From contig CALUTD010000019.1 of assembly GCA_944323625.1 (NCBI GenBank), positions 1-47,567 of the forward strand: DNA of 47,567 nt. Direction: 5' to 3'. Numbering within the stretch: the first letter of the stretch is position 1; each line of letters opens with the position of its first letter. Below the pieces are notes generated by a model, which saw only the letters and a program-made list of their open reading frames with translations, was not told the DNA's origin and made no database searches. A program made the translations under genes and the position numbers. The stretch is from Candidatus Gastranaerophilales bacterium. GTDB taxonomy: Bacteria > Cyanobacteriota > Vampirovibrionia > Gastranaerophilales > Gastranaerophilaceae. Of this stretch, positions 9,627-18,522 are shown one piece after another.

Positions 9627-10325
9627 TTATAATAAACCTTCACACAATAAGAAACGCCCAAGGGGTATAACTTCGCAGTAATTTTTTAATGAATCTACAA
9701 AACATTGATTCTCGCAAAATCCTCCGGATAAATATATTTTTTCGGGTTTCTTAGCAAAGTTCCAAGCATTAAAGGCTATTCCGTGTATAAATTTTGAAAT
9801 TGCCGACTCTGCTCCTGAGCCTTTTGCTATATCATCCATTATTTTTTCTAGACCGAATATACCGCAGGTAATAACATATTTTTCATTTGTAAACTTTAAT
9901 TTTCGGACATCAATATTATAAAATTTTAAAAGCATTTCAATTGTTGCACCTGTAGAGCTTGAACAGCTGTTATTCCAATCCAAATCTTTAAAATTACCGT
10001 TTTTAAATGCTGCCCATTTTGAATCTCTGCTTCCCATATCGAGAATTAAAGCATCAGAAGATATTCTTTTTCTGAAACCTTGAATTAGTGCAATTACTTC
10101 ATTTTCATAGTCTTTTTTATCATTGAGCATACTCAAAGACATGTGTCCTGTTGCTTTAGAAAATTTAAAATTAATCTCCTTAAGCATTGATGAAGGCAAA
10201 ATATAATATTTCAGATTATTTTCATTTTTTACAAGATAATCATTATAATTATTCATCAGATTAGAATCGGATGTTTCAATAATTTTAGACCAGGTTGTTC
10301 CTGCATCAAGTACTATTTTGTTCAT
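9627..10325 (-). CDS. HgdC/BadF-type ASKHA iron-sulfur activator ATPase
   Basis: Resembles the activators of 2-hydroxyacyl-CoA dehydratases and double-cubane proteins, which use ATP to push a low-potential electron into a partner. Visible motifs: VLDAGTTWSK (phosphate 1), LDMGSRDSK (residues about 95-103, the counterpart of DIGGQDSK), NSCSSSTGATIE with C121 and ITCGIFGLE with C154. These last two are at the positions of the cysteines that hold the [4Fe-4S] cluster bridging the dimer. YLSGGFCEN matches the late adenosine loop. The 232-residue length is slightly short for the family. It is translationally coupled (ATGA overlap) to the upstream gene, its likely redox partner. The substrate cannot be named. 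Confidence 0.8.
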   Translation of the reverse strand: MNKIVLDAGTTWSKIIETSDSNLMNNYNDYLVKNENNLKYYILPSSMLKEINFKFSKATGHMSLSMLNDKKDYENEVIALIQGFRKRISSDALILDMGSRDSKWAAFKNGNFKDLDWNNSCSSSTGATIEMLLKFYNIDVRKLKFTNEKYVITCGIFGLEKIMDDIAKGSGAESAISKFIHGIAFNAWNFAKKPEKIYLSGGFCENQCFVDSLKNYCEVIPLGRFLLCEGLL

Positions 10326-11047
10326 CTTAACCTCAAAAAAGCTTCTATTTTAGCCTTTGTGGAATTTGTAATTTCGTCATCAATATCAATATAAAGACCG
10401 TTATACTTATCGGCAAGGTATTTAGCCAGCTGTGCTTTCGAACAAAAAGCCTGAGAGTAAAATACTGTCGGTACATTTTTATCCACATACATTTCAAGCT
10501 CTATATCGGCAGGCGCCATTGCTTCTGTACATCTTGTCCAGCCGTATACATGCGTTTCATCGGGAAATAATTCCAAGACAGATAAATCATTCGGTGGAAC
10601 TCCCCAAAATCCGAATTTTGCCTCACATTGAGTTAAATTATACGAATTTTGTTCATAAATACCCTTAGTTATCATCTCAATTTTTTGTCTTAAAGGAAGG
10701 TTTGATGTTGAAATTTTTACATCTTTCTTATATGTTTTTTCTTCAAATACGGAAGAAATTATATTAAACCCCATATCTTTTAAAAGTTCATAACAAAACC
10801 ATCCGCTGTCACATTTATCTTTGCCTATGGGGGCAAGTATTATAATTAAATTATCTTTATAGTGAAAAGCAGCATTAATTATATTTTTAATTATTGTACA
10901 ATATGATTCGGGCAAAATATCCTGCTTTGTGAAACCGTAATCTATATCCAAATCTACCCATTCGGCATTTGGATATTCATGTTTATATTTATTAATTAAT
11001 TCAGGATGAGGGTAGCCCCAAAAACCTATTATATTCTTATTTTTCAT
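10322..11047 (-). CDS. Cysteine-containing partner of ASKHA activator, unknown function
   Basis: A 241-residue soluble protein that I do not recognise. It has six cysteines (C50, C79, C85, C141, C173, C202) and an internal echo: GFWGYPHPEL near residue 8 recurs as GFWGVPPNDL near residue 146, suggesting a duplicated fold with about 140 residues per half. It is the first gene of a two-gene unit with the ASKHA activator. In known systems such an activator serves a cysteine-ligated iron-sulfur reductase. That makes this a candidate small acceptor protein, but it is much shorter than known HgdB/DCCP partners (about 380-430 residues). Confidence 0.65.
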   Translation of the reverse strand: MKNKNIIGFWGYPHPELINKYKHEYPNAEWVDLDIDYGFTKQDILPESYCTIIKNIINAAFHYKDNLIIILAPIGKDKCDSGWFCYELLKDMGFNIISSVFEEKTYKKDVKISTSNLPLRQKIEMITKGIYEQNSYNLTQCEAKFGFWGVPPNDLSVLELFPDETHVYGWTRCTEAMAPADIELEMYVDKNVPTVFYSQAFCSKAQLAKYLADKYNGLYIDIDDEITNSTKAKIEAFLRLR

Positions 11048-11141
11048 AGATAAATTATATCATAAGAATATTAACAAATATAAATTTGTCATGCAAAACG
11101 AATAAAGTCAGATATAATAGAAATAATAGGATTATAGCAAT

Positions 11142-12362
11142 ATGGTAAATATGCCTGATAAAAAAATTAAGGAACAGAACAGAGATGAATTAACCGCTTT
11201 GGATTGGCGGAGTTCTTTGTTCTCTGAAACAGATAAAACTATTAACCTTGCTACTTTGTTTAGCGGTATAGGCTCTATTGAACAGGCTTTTAAACGTCTC
11301 AATCTTAAACATAAAATTGTATTTGCCGGAGATATAGACCCGTTTGTAAAGCAAAGTTATTTTGCAAATTATGATATTAGTGAAGAAAATTGGCACAATG
11401 ATATAACTAAATTTTCAGCACAAAAATATAGAGGAGAGGTTGATTTATTGGTGGGCGGAAGCCCGTGTCAGGCATTTTCAATAGTGGGAAAACGAAAAGG
11501 GCTTGAAGATACAAGGGGAACCCTTTTTTATGATTTTGCACGTATTGTTGATGAATCTCAACCAAAAGTTTTTATCTATGAAAATGTTAAAGGACTTGTA
11601 AATCATGACGAGGGAAAAACCTGGCAAATTGTACAGAATACATTTCGTGCACTTGGATACAAAATTTTTTCACAGGTTTTAAACAGTAAAGATTACGGTA
11701 TTCCTCAAAATCGTGAACGGATTATTGTTGTCGGATTTAAAGATAATAATACCGACTTTACCTTCCCCGCTGTTATACCGCTAACAAGGACAATGCAAGA
11801 TTTTTTAGAGGATTATATTGATTCAAAATATTATTTGAAAGAAAAAGGCATAAAATTTGTAACAAGTACAAAAAACAGAAAAAAACAGTATACTCAAATA
11901 AACGGAGAAATTGCATTATGCCAAAAGGCAAATCAGCAGTTCAACTGGCATGGTGATTTCATTTTTGAAAAAGCAAACAAAGAAGATTTTGACGAGTTTA
12001 TTTTTGATGTATCCAAAGTAGAAGAAAAATATTATTTATCCGAAAAAGTAAAAAATTACGTTTTAGCAGGAGGAACAAAAAATTTTAAAACCAGTAAAGA
12101 AACTGATTTAACGGTTGCAAGACCACTACTGCAAACTATGCATAAAATGCACAGAGCGGGAGTTGATAACTATGTTACACACAATAAAGGCAGAATAAGA
12201 AAATTAACTCCGCGAGAATGCCTTAGACTTATGGGATTTAAAGATGATTTTAAAATTGTGGTAAGTGATACTCAAATGTACAGGCAAGCAGGAAACAGCA
12301 TCGTTTCCGATGTCTTGATTGCAATTTTAAAACAAATGGATATAACAAAATATGGAAGATAA
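11142..12362 (+). CDS. C5-cytosine DNA methyltransferase (type II R-M)
   Basis: Methylates cytosine at position 5 within a short recognition site, protecting DNA from the nuclease encoded next to it. Motifs in order: LATLFSGIGS (SAM binding, I), GGSPCQAFS with catalytic C109 (IV), ENVKG (VI), QNRERI (VIII), and RQAGNSIVSDV at the C-terminus (X). The stretch from about 215 to 345 is the variable target-recognition region, so the site cannot be read. Two ATGs (11142 and 11151) are possible starts. The stop overlaps the start of the HNH gene by 11 bases. TATAAT at 11113-11118 could be its -10 element, but no good -35 is present. Confidence 0.93.
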   Translation: MVNMPDKKIKEQNRDELTALDWRSSLFSETDKTINLATLFSGIGSIEQAFKRLNLKHKIVFAGDIDPFVKQSYFANYDISEENWHNDITKFSAQKYRGEVDLLVGGSPCQAFSIVGKRKGLEDTRGTLFYDFARIVDESQPKVFIYENVKGLVNHDEGKTWQIVQNTFRALGYKIFSQVLNSKDYGIPQNRERIIVVGFKDNNTDFTFPAVIPLTRTMQDFLEDYIDSKYYLKEKGIKFVTSTKNRKKQYTQINGEIALCQKANQQFNWHGDFIFEKANKEDFDEFIFDVSKVEEKYYLSEKVKNYVLAGGTKNFKTSKETDLTVARPLLQTMHKMHRAGVDNYVTHNKGRIRKLTPRECLRLMGFKDDFKIVVSDTQMYRQAGNSIVSDVLIAILKQMDITKYGR

Positions 12363-13359
12363 AATTAAAATTGATAATGTTGAATATAGTATTATCGATA
12401 CTATTGAAAAAATGACAGTTCCTGACTGTTTTGTTGTTTCATCAAATACTATAGGAAAAGGACATGGCGAAGCAAAATTTTATATAGGAAGCAGAAATAA
12501 ATCCGAAATTTTAGATTTTTTTGGCGGACAAGGCTTTAATGTTAAATGTTTCATCAAAAAAAATGACCTTCAAAGCTATATGAAAGAGGTTAAAGATGAA
12601 TATTTTAACCCCGAACAAAACTATACAGATAAAAATAATTTTCCAAACCTATGGGGTGAAAGACTGAATAAAATTAATCAGTTACAAGATATTGAATATT
12701 TTAATTTAATTGACCAAATACAAATTCAGGGTAACAGATTCTATGTTTCATCAGATAAAATTAATACGAGAAAATTTAAATATAAAGGTTATCAAATATT
12801 GAGAGAAATATCACTTCCAAATATTACTTATTTGGCGGCAATAAAATTAAAAAATAAAGATAATAATATTTTGTATTACTTAAGACTGTTTGTTGAATAT
12901 TATGCAGAAACGGAAAACTCTGTAACAATAACAGAACAGATAAATAAAATTGAAAATTCAAATACAACACCCGAAGAAAAAATACAGCTTACGAAAGCAA
13001 GGGTGGGACAAGGTCAATACAGGCAAAAATTACTCGAAAATTGTCCGTTTTGTCCGATAACTTTGGTTTCTGATGACAGATTACTAATAGCAAGTCATAT
13101 AAAACCATGGGCAAAATCTGACAGTAAAGAAAAAATAGACCCGTATAACGGATTTATGTTTACTCCTAATATAGATTTCTTGTTTGACAGAGGATTTATA
13201 ACATTTACGGATGAAAAACGTATGTTAATTTCTCCCTGGCTATCTAAAATGACTTGTTCCAAACTTAATATCTCACCAAATAAAAAATATGATATGCTCC
13301 TTATAGAAGGAAGAGAAAAATATTTAGAATATCACCGAAAAGAAATTTTTAAAGCATAA
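12352..13359 (+). CDS. HNH-family restriction endonuclease
   Basis: Probable restriction partner of the upstream methyltransferase. The 335-residue protein has an unrecognised N-terminal two thirds and a C-terminal HNH_2-type nuclease domain (about 225-290): C231 and C234 in CPFC, ASHIKPW with H249, DPYNGFMF with N266, and FLFDRGFITF. The usual histidine of the last helix appears as asparagine in TPNIDFLF, as in some other members. The gene overlaps the methyltransferase by 11 bases, which fits a coupled type II system. The cut site is unknown. Confidence 0.85.
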   Translation: MEDKIKIDNVEYSIIDTIEKMTVPDCFVVSSNTIGKGHGEAKFYIGSRNKSEILDFFGGQGFNVKCFIKKNDLQSYMKEVKDEYFNPEQNYTDKNNFPNLWGERLNKINQLQDIEYFNLIDQIQIQGNRFYVSSDKINTRKFKYKGYQILREISLPNITYLAAIKLKNKDNNILYYLRLFVEYYAETENSVTITEQINKIENSNTTPEEKIQLTKARVGQGQYRQKLLENCPFCPITLVSDDRLLIASHIKPWAKSDSKEKIDPYNGFMFTPNIDFLFDRGFITFTDEKRMLISPWLSKMTCSKLNISPNKKYDMLLIEGREKYLEYHRKEIFKA

Positions 13360-13376
13360 TATTCAAGGAATAATAT

Positions 13377-15053
13377 TTATACTTCAAATAATCTAAAAAG
13401 TTTTAATCTTATTTCTTCCGTATCAAGCTCAGGATTTATTGTATTATATTCTATAGCTTTTTGATAATATTTTGCAGCTTCAATCTTAAGGTTTGATTCT
13501 TCATAGGCTCTGGCAAGATTGAAATACGCCATAGTATAATCTTCTTTTAATTGTATAGCTTTTTCAAACAATTTTTTTGCTTCTTTTAAATTTTTTATTC
13601 CGTCTAAATATATAACGCCGAGATTATTGTATGCGCAATGATAATCAGGGTCTATACCTATAGCTTTATGGTATGCAATTATTGCTTCTTCTAAATAATC
13701 TTTTTGCCATAGAGCCATAGCACATTTATTATATGCAACAGGATTAACAGGATTTAATTTAATTGCTTCACAATATGCTTTAATTGCGCTGTCAACATCA
13801 TCACATTTTTGATAAATATCTCCAAGTTCAACAAAAACTTCATCATTTGTTTCATCAAGAATAATAGCTGTTTTTAACATATCAAGCGCACTGTCTACAT
13901 CTTCATACACATTAAAATATACTGCAGCTAAAGATTGACATACAATTGCTGTCCATTCGGGGTCAGGGTTTTTATCTATTGCTATTTTATAATGTTCACA
14001 AGCATCTTCATACTGTTCGGCACGAATCAGTGCATATCCCAAGGCATTATGATAAAACGGGTTATCAAAATCTTTATTTAAAGCAAGTTTAAACGCATTT
14101 ATTGAGTTTAATACATCATCTTTTTTTAAGTATAAATGACCCAATTCATAATATATACCGGCATTATTTTCTTCGATTTCCAATAATCTTGTATAGCAAT
14201 CAATTGCTGTATTTATATCATCAGGAAAATACAATTGCGTAATAGTCGCAACTTTAAATAATAATTCCTTGTTATAAGGATTTGTTTCTAATGCTTTTAA
14301 ATAAAAGACTCTTGCATCTTCAATATCTTCTTCTTTTATATTAATATCGCCAATTTTTTTATAATATACTTCATCACGACCTGTTGTGTCGGCAGCTTTA
14401 TCATAAGTTTTAACGGCCATTGAATAGTTTTTTGTTTTTTCAAGAATATTTCCTATCAAATCAAAGAACATAACTGAAATATTTTTGGAAATATTTTTAT
14501 ATAACATTTTTATTGAAGGATAATCAAGAGCAATACTCAAACTTCCGGAGAGCATATAATAAAGATATTGAGAAAAATCTTTAGGGTTTAATGAAGTATT
14601 ATGCATTTTATCTATGTATAAAGAAGCTAAAGAAAGCCTTGAACGTGCGGATTTAACAGGATTTAATTTTATTGCTTCTTTAAATTCCATTTCTGCTTCA
14701 TCATACCTTTTGGCAAGTTCTAAAAAGAAACCGGCATAAATACGGGCATTAGGATTGGAAGGAGAAATACTGATTGCCGATTTACACTGTTCTATAGCAG
14801 ATGATAAATTTATTTCACCTCTATCCCACAATAGAGTTGCCAGTCTGTAATATGCTTCCGAAATATTGGGGTTAAATTTTATGGCATCAATATAATAATC
14901 AACTGCCGTATCTAAATCAGATTTTTTGCCCTTGAGCAAATATTCTTCATGATACCTGCGCGCATCTTCCATACATTCTTGAGCCATTATTGCATATTCA
15001 GATTCATTTTTTGTTTTGAAATTATTACTCATTTTTTCTTCAAACATGAACAT
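13377..15053 (-). CDS. Tetratricopeptide-repeat protein
   Basis: A 558-residue cytosolic protein made almost entirely of TPR units (about 12-14), with signatures such as AYYRLATLLWDRG, AYNNLGVIYLDG and AYFNLARAYEES. TPR solenoids bind peptides or other proteins, and no catalytic domain is attached, so the partner is unknown. No signal peptide is visible. AGAGGAA lies just upstream and could serve ATG 15053 or the in-frame ATG two codons later. A third start seven codons in (MSNNF) is also possible. It is transcribed alone; its start faces away from the secreted-protein genes below. Confidence 0.88.
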   Translation of the reverse strand: MFMFEEKMSNNFKTKNESEYAIMAQECMEDARRYHEEYLLKGKKSDLDTAVDYYIDAIKFNPNISEAYYRLATLLWDRGEINLSSAIEQCKSAISISPSNPNARIYAGFFLELAKRYDEAEMEFKEAIKLNPVKSARSRLSLASLYIDKMHNTSLNPKDFSQYLYYMLSGSLSIALDYPSIKMLYKNISKNISVMFFDLIGNILEKTKNYSMAVKTYDKAADTTGRDEVYYKKIGDINIKEEDIEDARVFYLKALETNPYNKELLFKVATITQLYFPDDINTAIDCYTRLLEIEENNAGIYYELGHLYLKKDDVLNSINAFKLALNKDFDNPFYHNALGYALIRAEQYEDACEHYKIAIDKNPDPEWTAIVCQSLAAVYFNVYEDVDSALDMLKTAIILDETNDEVFVELGDIYQKCDDVDSAIKAYCEAIKLNPVNPVAYNKCAMALWQKDYLEEAIIAYHKAIGIDPDYHCAYNNLGVIYLDGIKNLKEAKKLFEKAIQLKEDYTMAYFNLARAYEESNLKIEAAKYYQKAIEYNTINPELDTEEIRLKLFRLFEV

Positions 15054-15154
15054 CTATTCCTCTGCATATATATCATCTGATAAAATGCAAAAAAAATAAA
15101 CAGTTTAGCGCTAAAATACTGCATTTGGTGTAGTTTATCAATATCTTAATAATT

Positions 15155-15170
15155 TAATCCGGTGTCGCCC
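15155..15170. repeat. Half copy of the TAATCCGGTGTC palindromic element
   Basis: TAATCCGGTGTCGCCC here is identical to the reverse complement of the right arm of the 138-bp element at 22750-22887. Only one arm is present and the internal part is missing. It lies three bases past the stop codon of the secreted-protein gene at 15173, so it is either a remnant or a separate short form. Confidence 0.7.
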
Positions 15171-15172
15171 AA

Positions 15173-15742
15173 TTAATTCCAAGCCGGATAATAAAATACC
15201 TGTATTGTATCTTTTGTTGATATCTTTGCATTGCCGCCGACAATAAAATTTGTTAAAGAACCCGTAGGAGGCAAGAACGTAAGAGCCCATTTCAAAGGGA
15301 ATACACACAATGATAAATCCGGACCTCTCTTTATATAAGTACTTTTTAGTTTACTTTTTTCTAACCCCGGGATTTCAAAATCATCAAGAATTATAACACC
15401 CGGAATACCGTTCATTCCTCTTGGCATGAAGGTTTCAACCGTTCCTTCAACAATTGTACCCGCAGTAAGTATTACATGATGATTATGTTTTACATTCTGT
15501 TTTACTTTAAATTTGATTTTTTGACCATCTGTTATATTGTTTTTCTTTGTTGAAATGGGCTCTAATATTTGAAGCTTTATAGGAATTCTTTCAAAAGATT
15601 CATAATTGTAATTAACATTTATTTCAGGTTTTGGGCAATCAATATCTTTAAGTGTTTCATCAATAAATTCATCAGTCATAATTGCATTTACGGATATTGA
15701 AGAAAAAATTAAAACGCATAAAAGAACTATAACTTTATTCAT
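15173..15742 (-). CDS. Secreted protein of unknown function
   Basis: A 189-residue protein with a clear signal peptide (residues 1-20, hydrophobic core IVLLCVLIFSSISV, likely cleavage after VNA). The mature part is beta-rich with motifs such as GTIVEGTVETFMPRGMNG, and a hydrophobic stretch near residue 155 (WALTFLPPTGSLTNFIVGG). I recognise no family. Its start overlaps the end of the M48-like gene by eight bases, so the two are made from one message and may work together outside the cytoplasm. Confidence 0.7.
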   Translation of the reverse strand: MNKVIVLLCVLIFSSISVNAIMTDEFIDETLKDIDCPKPEINVNYNYESFERIPIKLQILEPISTKKNNITDGQKIKFKVKQNVKHNHHVILTAGTIVEGTVETFMPRGMNGIPGVIILDDFEIPGLEKSKLKSTYIKRGPDLSLCVFPLKWALTFLPPTGSLTNFIVGGNAKISTKDTIQVFYYPAWN

Positions 15743-16490
15743 ATTTTATTTTTTCCTTTGAACCTGATTTTATTTTTTCTTGAAGTTTTTTTCTGTTTTC
15801 CTGAGATGTTAACAGGAAGTTTTGGTAATATTCATTAGTAAGATATTCATTATTTTTAAGAAAATAAGGGTATTTTGTATAAATATACTCATAAATATTA
15901 GCAAGTCTTTTTGATGTAAGATTATGTCCTCCGATTATATCAAAACGTTTTTGAGGATAAGCCTTGTTAATGTAAACAATCATTGCAACAGGGTTATATC
16001 CGGCATTAACCATAAAATCGACAGCTCTTTTATCAAAAAATATTTCATACTTTTTGGGGGCTGCTTTTATTTGTGCAGAAGTAACAAACCCGCGCATAAA
16101 TCCTGAATATGATTCTGCGGTTTTTACAATTTCTCTTGCAAGCAAAGCCGCTACTTCATCATCCGAATTTGCATATTGTATTGCTTTATCATAAATAACT
16201 GTTTGTCTTTTTGAAAGCTCGGGCACACCTTTTATAAGTTTATCTTTTTTACTGTACTTAAAAACCATTCTTTTTTCAATTTTGTTTGCATTTAAAAGTT
16301 TAAAACCGATATTACTTATATGTTCCTGAATTTTCATCTCATCCATAATTTCGGAATCAGAGAAATAATACTGCACAGCCTGAACTTTATAAACATTTTT
16401 ATTTTGAACTTCCGGTTGACTTTCTTGAGCATATACATTTTGTAAACATAATACAAAAACTGCTATTATCGTAAAAAATATCTTTTTCAT
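15735..16490 (-). CDS. Secreted M48-like protein lacking zinc ligands
   Basis: A 251-residue protein with a signal peptide (1-21, ending VYA). Residues about 98-205 follow the layout of M48 metallopeptidases. SDDEVAALLAREIVKTAES matches the usual helix carrying HExxH, but both histidines are replaced (R119 and K123). FFDKRAVDFMVNAGYNP matches the ExxAD helix of that family, with the glutamate lost, and GGHNLTSKRLANI matches the usual HP...R segment. It should therefore be unable to bind zinc in the normal way and is probably a non-catalytic relative, perhaps a scaffold or chaperone. It is co-transcribed with the downstream secreted protein. Confidence 0.65.
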   Translation of the reverse strand: MKKIFFTIIAVFVLCLQNVYAQESQPEVQNKNVYKVQAVQYYFSDSEIMDEMKIQEHISNIGFKLLNANKIEKRMVFKYSKKDKLIKGVPELSKRQTVIYDKAIQYANSDDEVAALLAREIVKTAESYSGFMRGFVTSAQIKAAPKKYEIFFDKRAVDFMVNAGYNPVAMIVYINKAYPQKRFDIIGGHNLTSKRLANIYEYIYTKYPYFLKNNEYLTNEYYQNFLLTSQENRKKLQEKIKSGSKEKIKYE

Positions 16491-16541
16491 AAAACTAAAT
16501 CCTAACTGAAAATATTATATATTAAAATTTCCAAAATGTAA

Positions 16542-16565
16542 AAAAGACTGCAAATGCAGTCTTTT
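16542..16565 (-). terminator. Terminator after the cupin gene
   Basis: GACTGC (16546-16551) pairs with GCAGTC (16556-16561), extended by an A-run and a T-run on either side. On the minus strand it follows the cupin stop codon directly and ends in a run of U. It separates the cupin gene from the M48-like gene 74 bases downstream. Confidence 0.85.
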
Positions 16566-16932
16566 ATATCTTAATGAGAAGGAAAACGGAATCTTTCAAA
16601 GCTTTAACCGAGTGCATTACATTTTTTTCAAACAAAAACAAATTATCTTTTTTTATTTTATATTTCTTTTCATTTTCATCAGATTCATCAGGCATTGAAC
16701 AGCCGCAGGCCGAACATGTACAATTATCTTCAGGACTAAATATTAACTCTATTTCACCTTCCGTTACGAATAAGCATACATTAGTATGCGACATGTGAGG
16801 TTCAATAATTTCATGTTTTTTTAACGCAACAATTTTCAAATGAGACCCGTTATTTTCCATTAAATCGACAATTTCACGGTCAGAATCTTTTGTGTTAATT
16901 AAATCATCTATTTCTAAAGTTTTATAAAGCAT
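16564..16932 (-). CDS. Small cupin protein with a four-cysteine insert
   Basis: A 122-residue single-domain cupin. Motif 1 is EPHMSHTNVCLFVTEGE (H46, H49) and motif 2 lies near FEKNVMHSV (H107), so a metal site is plausible. Between the motifs sits an unusual insert with C71, C73, C76 and C78 (CTCSACGC), followed by an acidic stretch of aspartates and glutamates. This could be a second metal or redox site. Substrate unknown. It is a single-gene unit with its own terminator and a strong AGGAG-type ribosome site just upstream. Confidence 0.8.
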   Translation of the reverse strand: MLYKTLEIDDLINTKDSDREIVDLMENNGSHLKIVALKKHEIIEPHMSHTNVCLFVTEGEIELIFSPEDNCTCSACGCSMPDESDENEKKYKIKKDNLFLFEKNVMHSVKALKDSVFLLIKI

Positions 16933-17024
16933 TTTATACTCCTTTCAATTATGAAAAGGATATCTAAAATACCTGAAAATTTTATCACCAAACAGGGACC
17001 TAAAACGGTATAATAATATTTCCA

Positions 17025-18425
17025 TTAAAATATTTTACCGGGGTTTAAAATATTTTTAGGGTCAAACAATTTTTTTATTTGTTTCATATATTCAAGATTG
17101 TTTGAATCAAGAGCTTTATCAATAAAGTATGATTTTTCGCAGCCTATACCATGTTCACCTGACAATCTTCCGTTTAAAGAAAGTGAAAGTTCAAAAAGCT
17201 CTGTTTTAGCTCTTTTAAAATTATTTAATTCTATAGGATTTCTTAAATCCAGTGCAATATTCGGATGAATATTTCCATCGCCGATATGTCCCATAATACA
17301 TGTTTTCAGTTCATATTTGCTGCAAATTTGCCAAATACCTTTAACAAGCTTAACTATATTTTCCCTTGGAACAACAACATCCTCCGTTACTACATTAGGT
17401 GCAAGTTTAGCTGTAGCCCCGAATGAAGAACGGCGCGCTATCCATATTCTGTCCTCTTCTTCTTTTGTTGCTGCTGTTTGAATATAAGATGCCTTATTTT
17501 TTTTACAAATATTCATTATTTGTTCATACTGAGAATTTATATTTGACTTAAATCCATCGATTTCAATCAAAAGAGCTGCTTCTTTATCTGTTAAAAGTCC
17601 TGAAGGATAAAAGCTTTCTATTGTCTGAAGTGTATTTTTGTCTAATAAATCAATTACTGAAGGAGTTATTAGATTAGAAATTATTTCATTAACTGTCTTT
17701 GAAGTATCTTCAAGACTATCAAAGTAAGCTAACATAACCCTTTTAGCTTCGGGTTTGGGAATAAGCCTAATTACGGCTTGCGTAACAATACCAAGTGTTC
17801 CTTCAGAGCCTACGAATAATTGAGTCATATTATACCCTGTTACATCCTTTGAACATAGAGACCCCGTCTTCATAACCCGGCCGTCAGCCAGTACAATTTC
17901 CAAACCTATAACATAATCTTTTGTCGAACCGTATTTAAATGTATGCGGTCCGCCCGATGACAAGCCTATACTGCCTCCAATCATTGATACTTTAAGATTT
18001 GAAGGATCCGGAGGATAAAATAAATTTAATTTTTCAACTTCTTTTTGAAAGTCCTCAATTACAACCCCCGGTTCAACTCTGGCAACAAGGTTATCTTTAT
18101 TGATTTCTAATATTTTATTCATTTTTGAAAAATCTATTACAATTCCGCCTTTTTTAGGCAGACATGCACCGCAAAGATTTGTCCCCGCAGCCCTTGCAAC
18201 AACTGCAATATTATTTGCGTATGCATATTTCATTATCTCACTGACCTGATGAGTTTCTGCAGGAAATACAACAACCTGTGCAATTTCATCAGGATTGGTT
18301 ATATTGGTTGAGTCAGTTGAATATGTATAAAGTTCATCATAATCGGACAGCACATTATTTCGGCCTAATATACCGTACATTTTTTCAACCAGTGTATTTG
18401 ATTTTTTTTCAATAAGATTAACCAT
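17025..18425 (-). CDS. FAD-linked oxidase, GlcD / D-lactate dehydrogenase family
   Basis: Oxidises a D-2-hydroxyacid, most likely D-lactate or glycolate, passing electrons to an acceptor. The 466-residue protein has an N-terminal PCMH-type FAD domain (about 35-215, with ARAAGTNLCGACLP and SIGLSSGGPHTFKYGS) and a C-terminal FAD-oxidase domain. The latter carries MGHIGDGNIHPN and LSGEHGIGCEKS and the typical end LNPGKIF. No glcE, glcF or lactate permease is nearby, so it may act as a single-subunit enzyme. The exact substrate cannot be told from sequence alone. Confidence 0.88.
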   Translation of the reverse strand: MVNLIEKKSNTLVEKMYGILGRNNVLSDYDELYTYSTDSTNITNPDEIAQVVVFPAETHQVSEIMKYAYANNIAVVARAAGTNLCGACLPKKGGIVIDFSKMNKILEINKDNLVARVEPGVVIEDFQKEVEKLNLFYPPDPSNLKVSMIGGSIGLSSGGPHTFKYGSTKDYVIGLEIVLADGRVMKTGSLCSKDVTGYNMTQLFVGSEGTLGIVTQAVIRLIPKPEAKRVMLAYFDSLEDTSKTVNEIISNLITPSVIDLLDKNTLQTIESFYPSGLLTDKEAALLIEIDGFKSNINSQYEQIMNICKKNKASYIQTAATKEEEDRIWIARRSSFGATAKLAPNVVTEDVVVPRENIVKLVKGIWQICSKYELKTCIMGHIGDGNIHPNIALDLRNPIELNNFKRAKTELFELSLSLNGRLSGEHGIGCEKSYFIDKALDSNNLEYMKQIKKLFDPKNILNPGKIF

Positions 18426-18522
18426 ATTCCCTCTTAAATTATTATAACATCAAGTAAAAAAAATTGTTATTTAATGTTGTTTGGGAAAGTTTATGATAAA
18501 ATTTCGGATAGTGAGGTAGATT

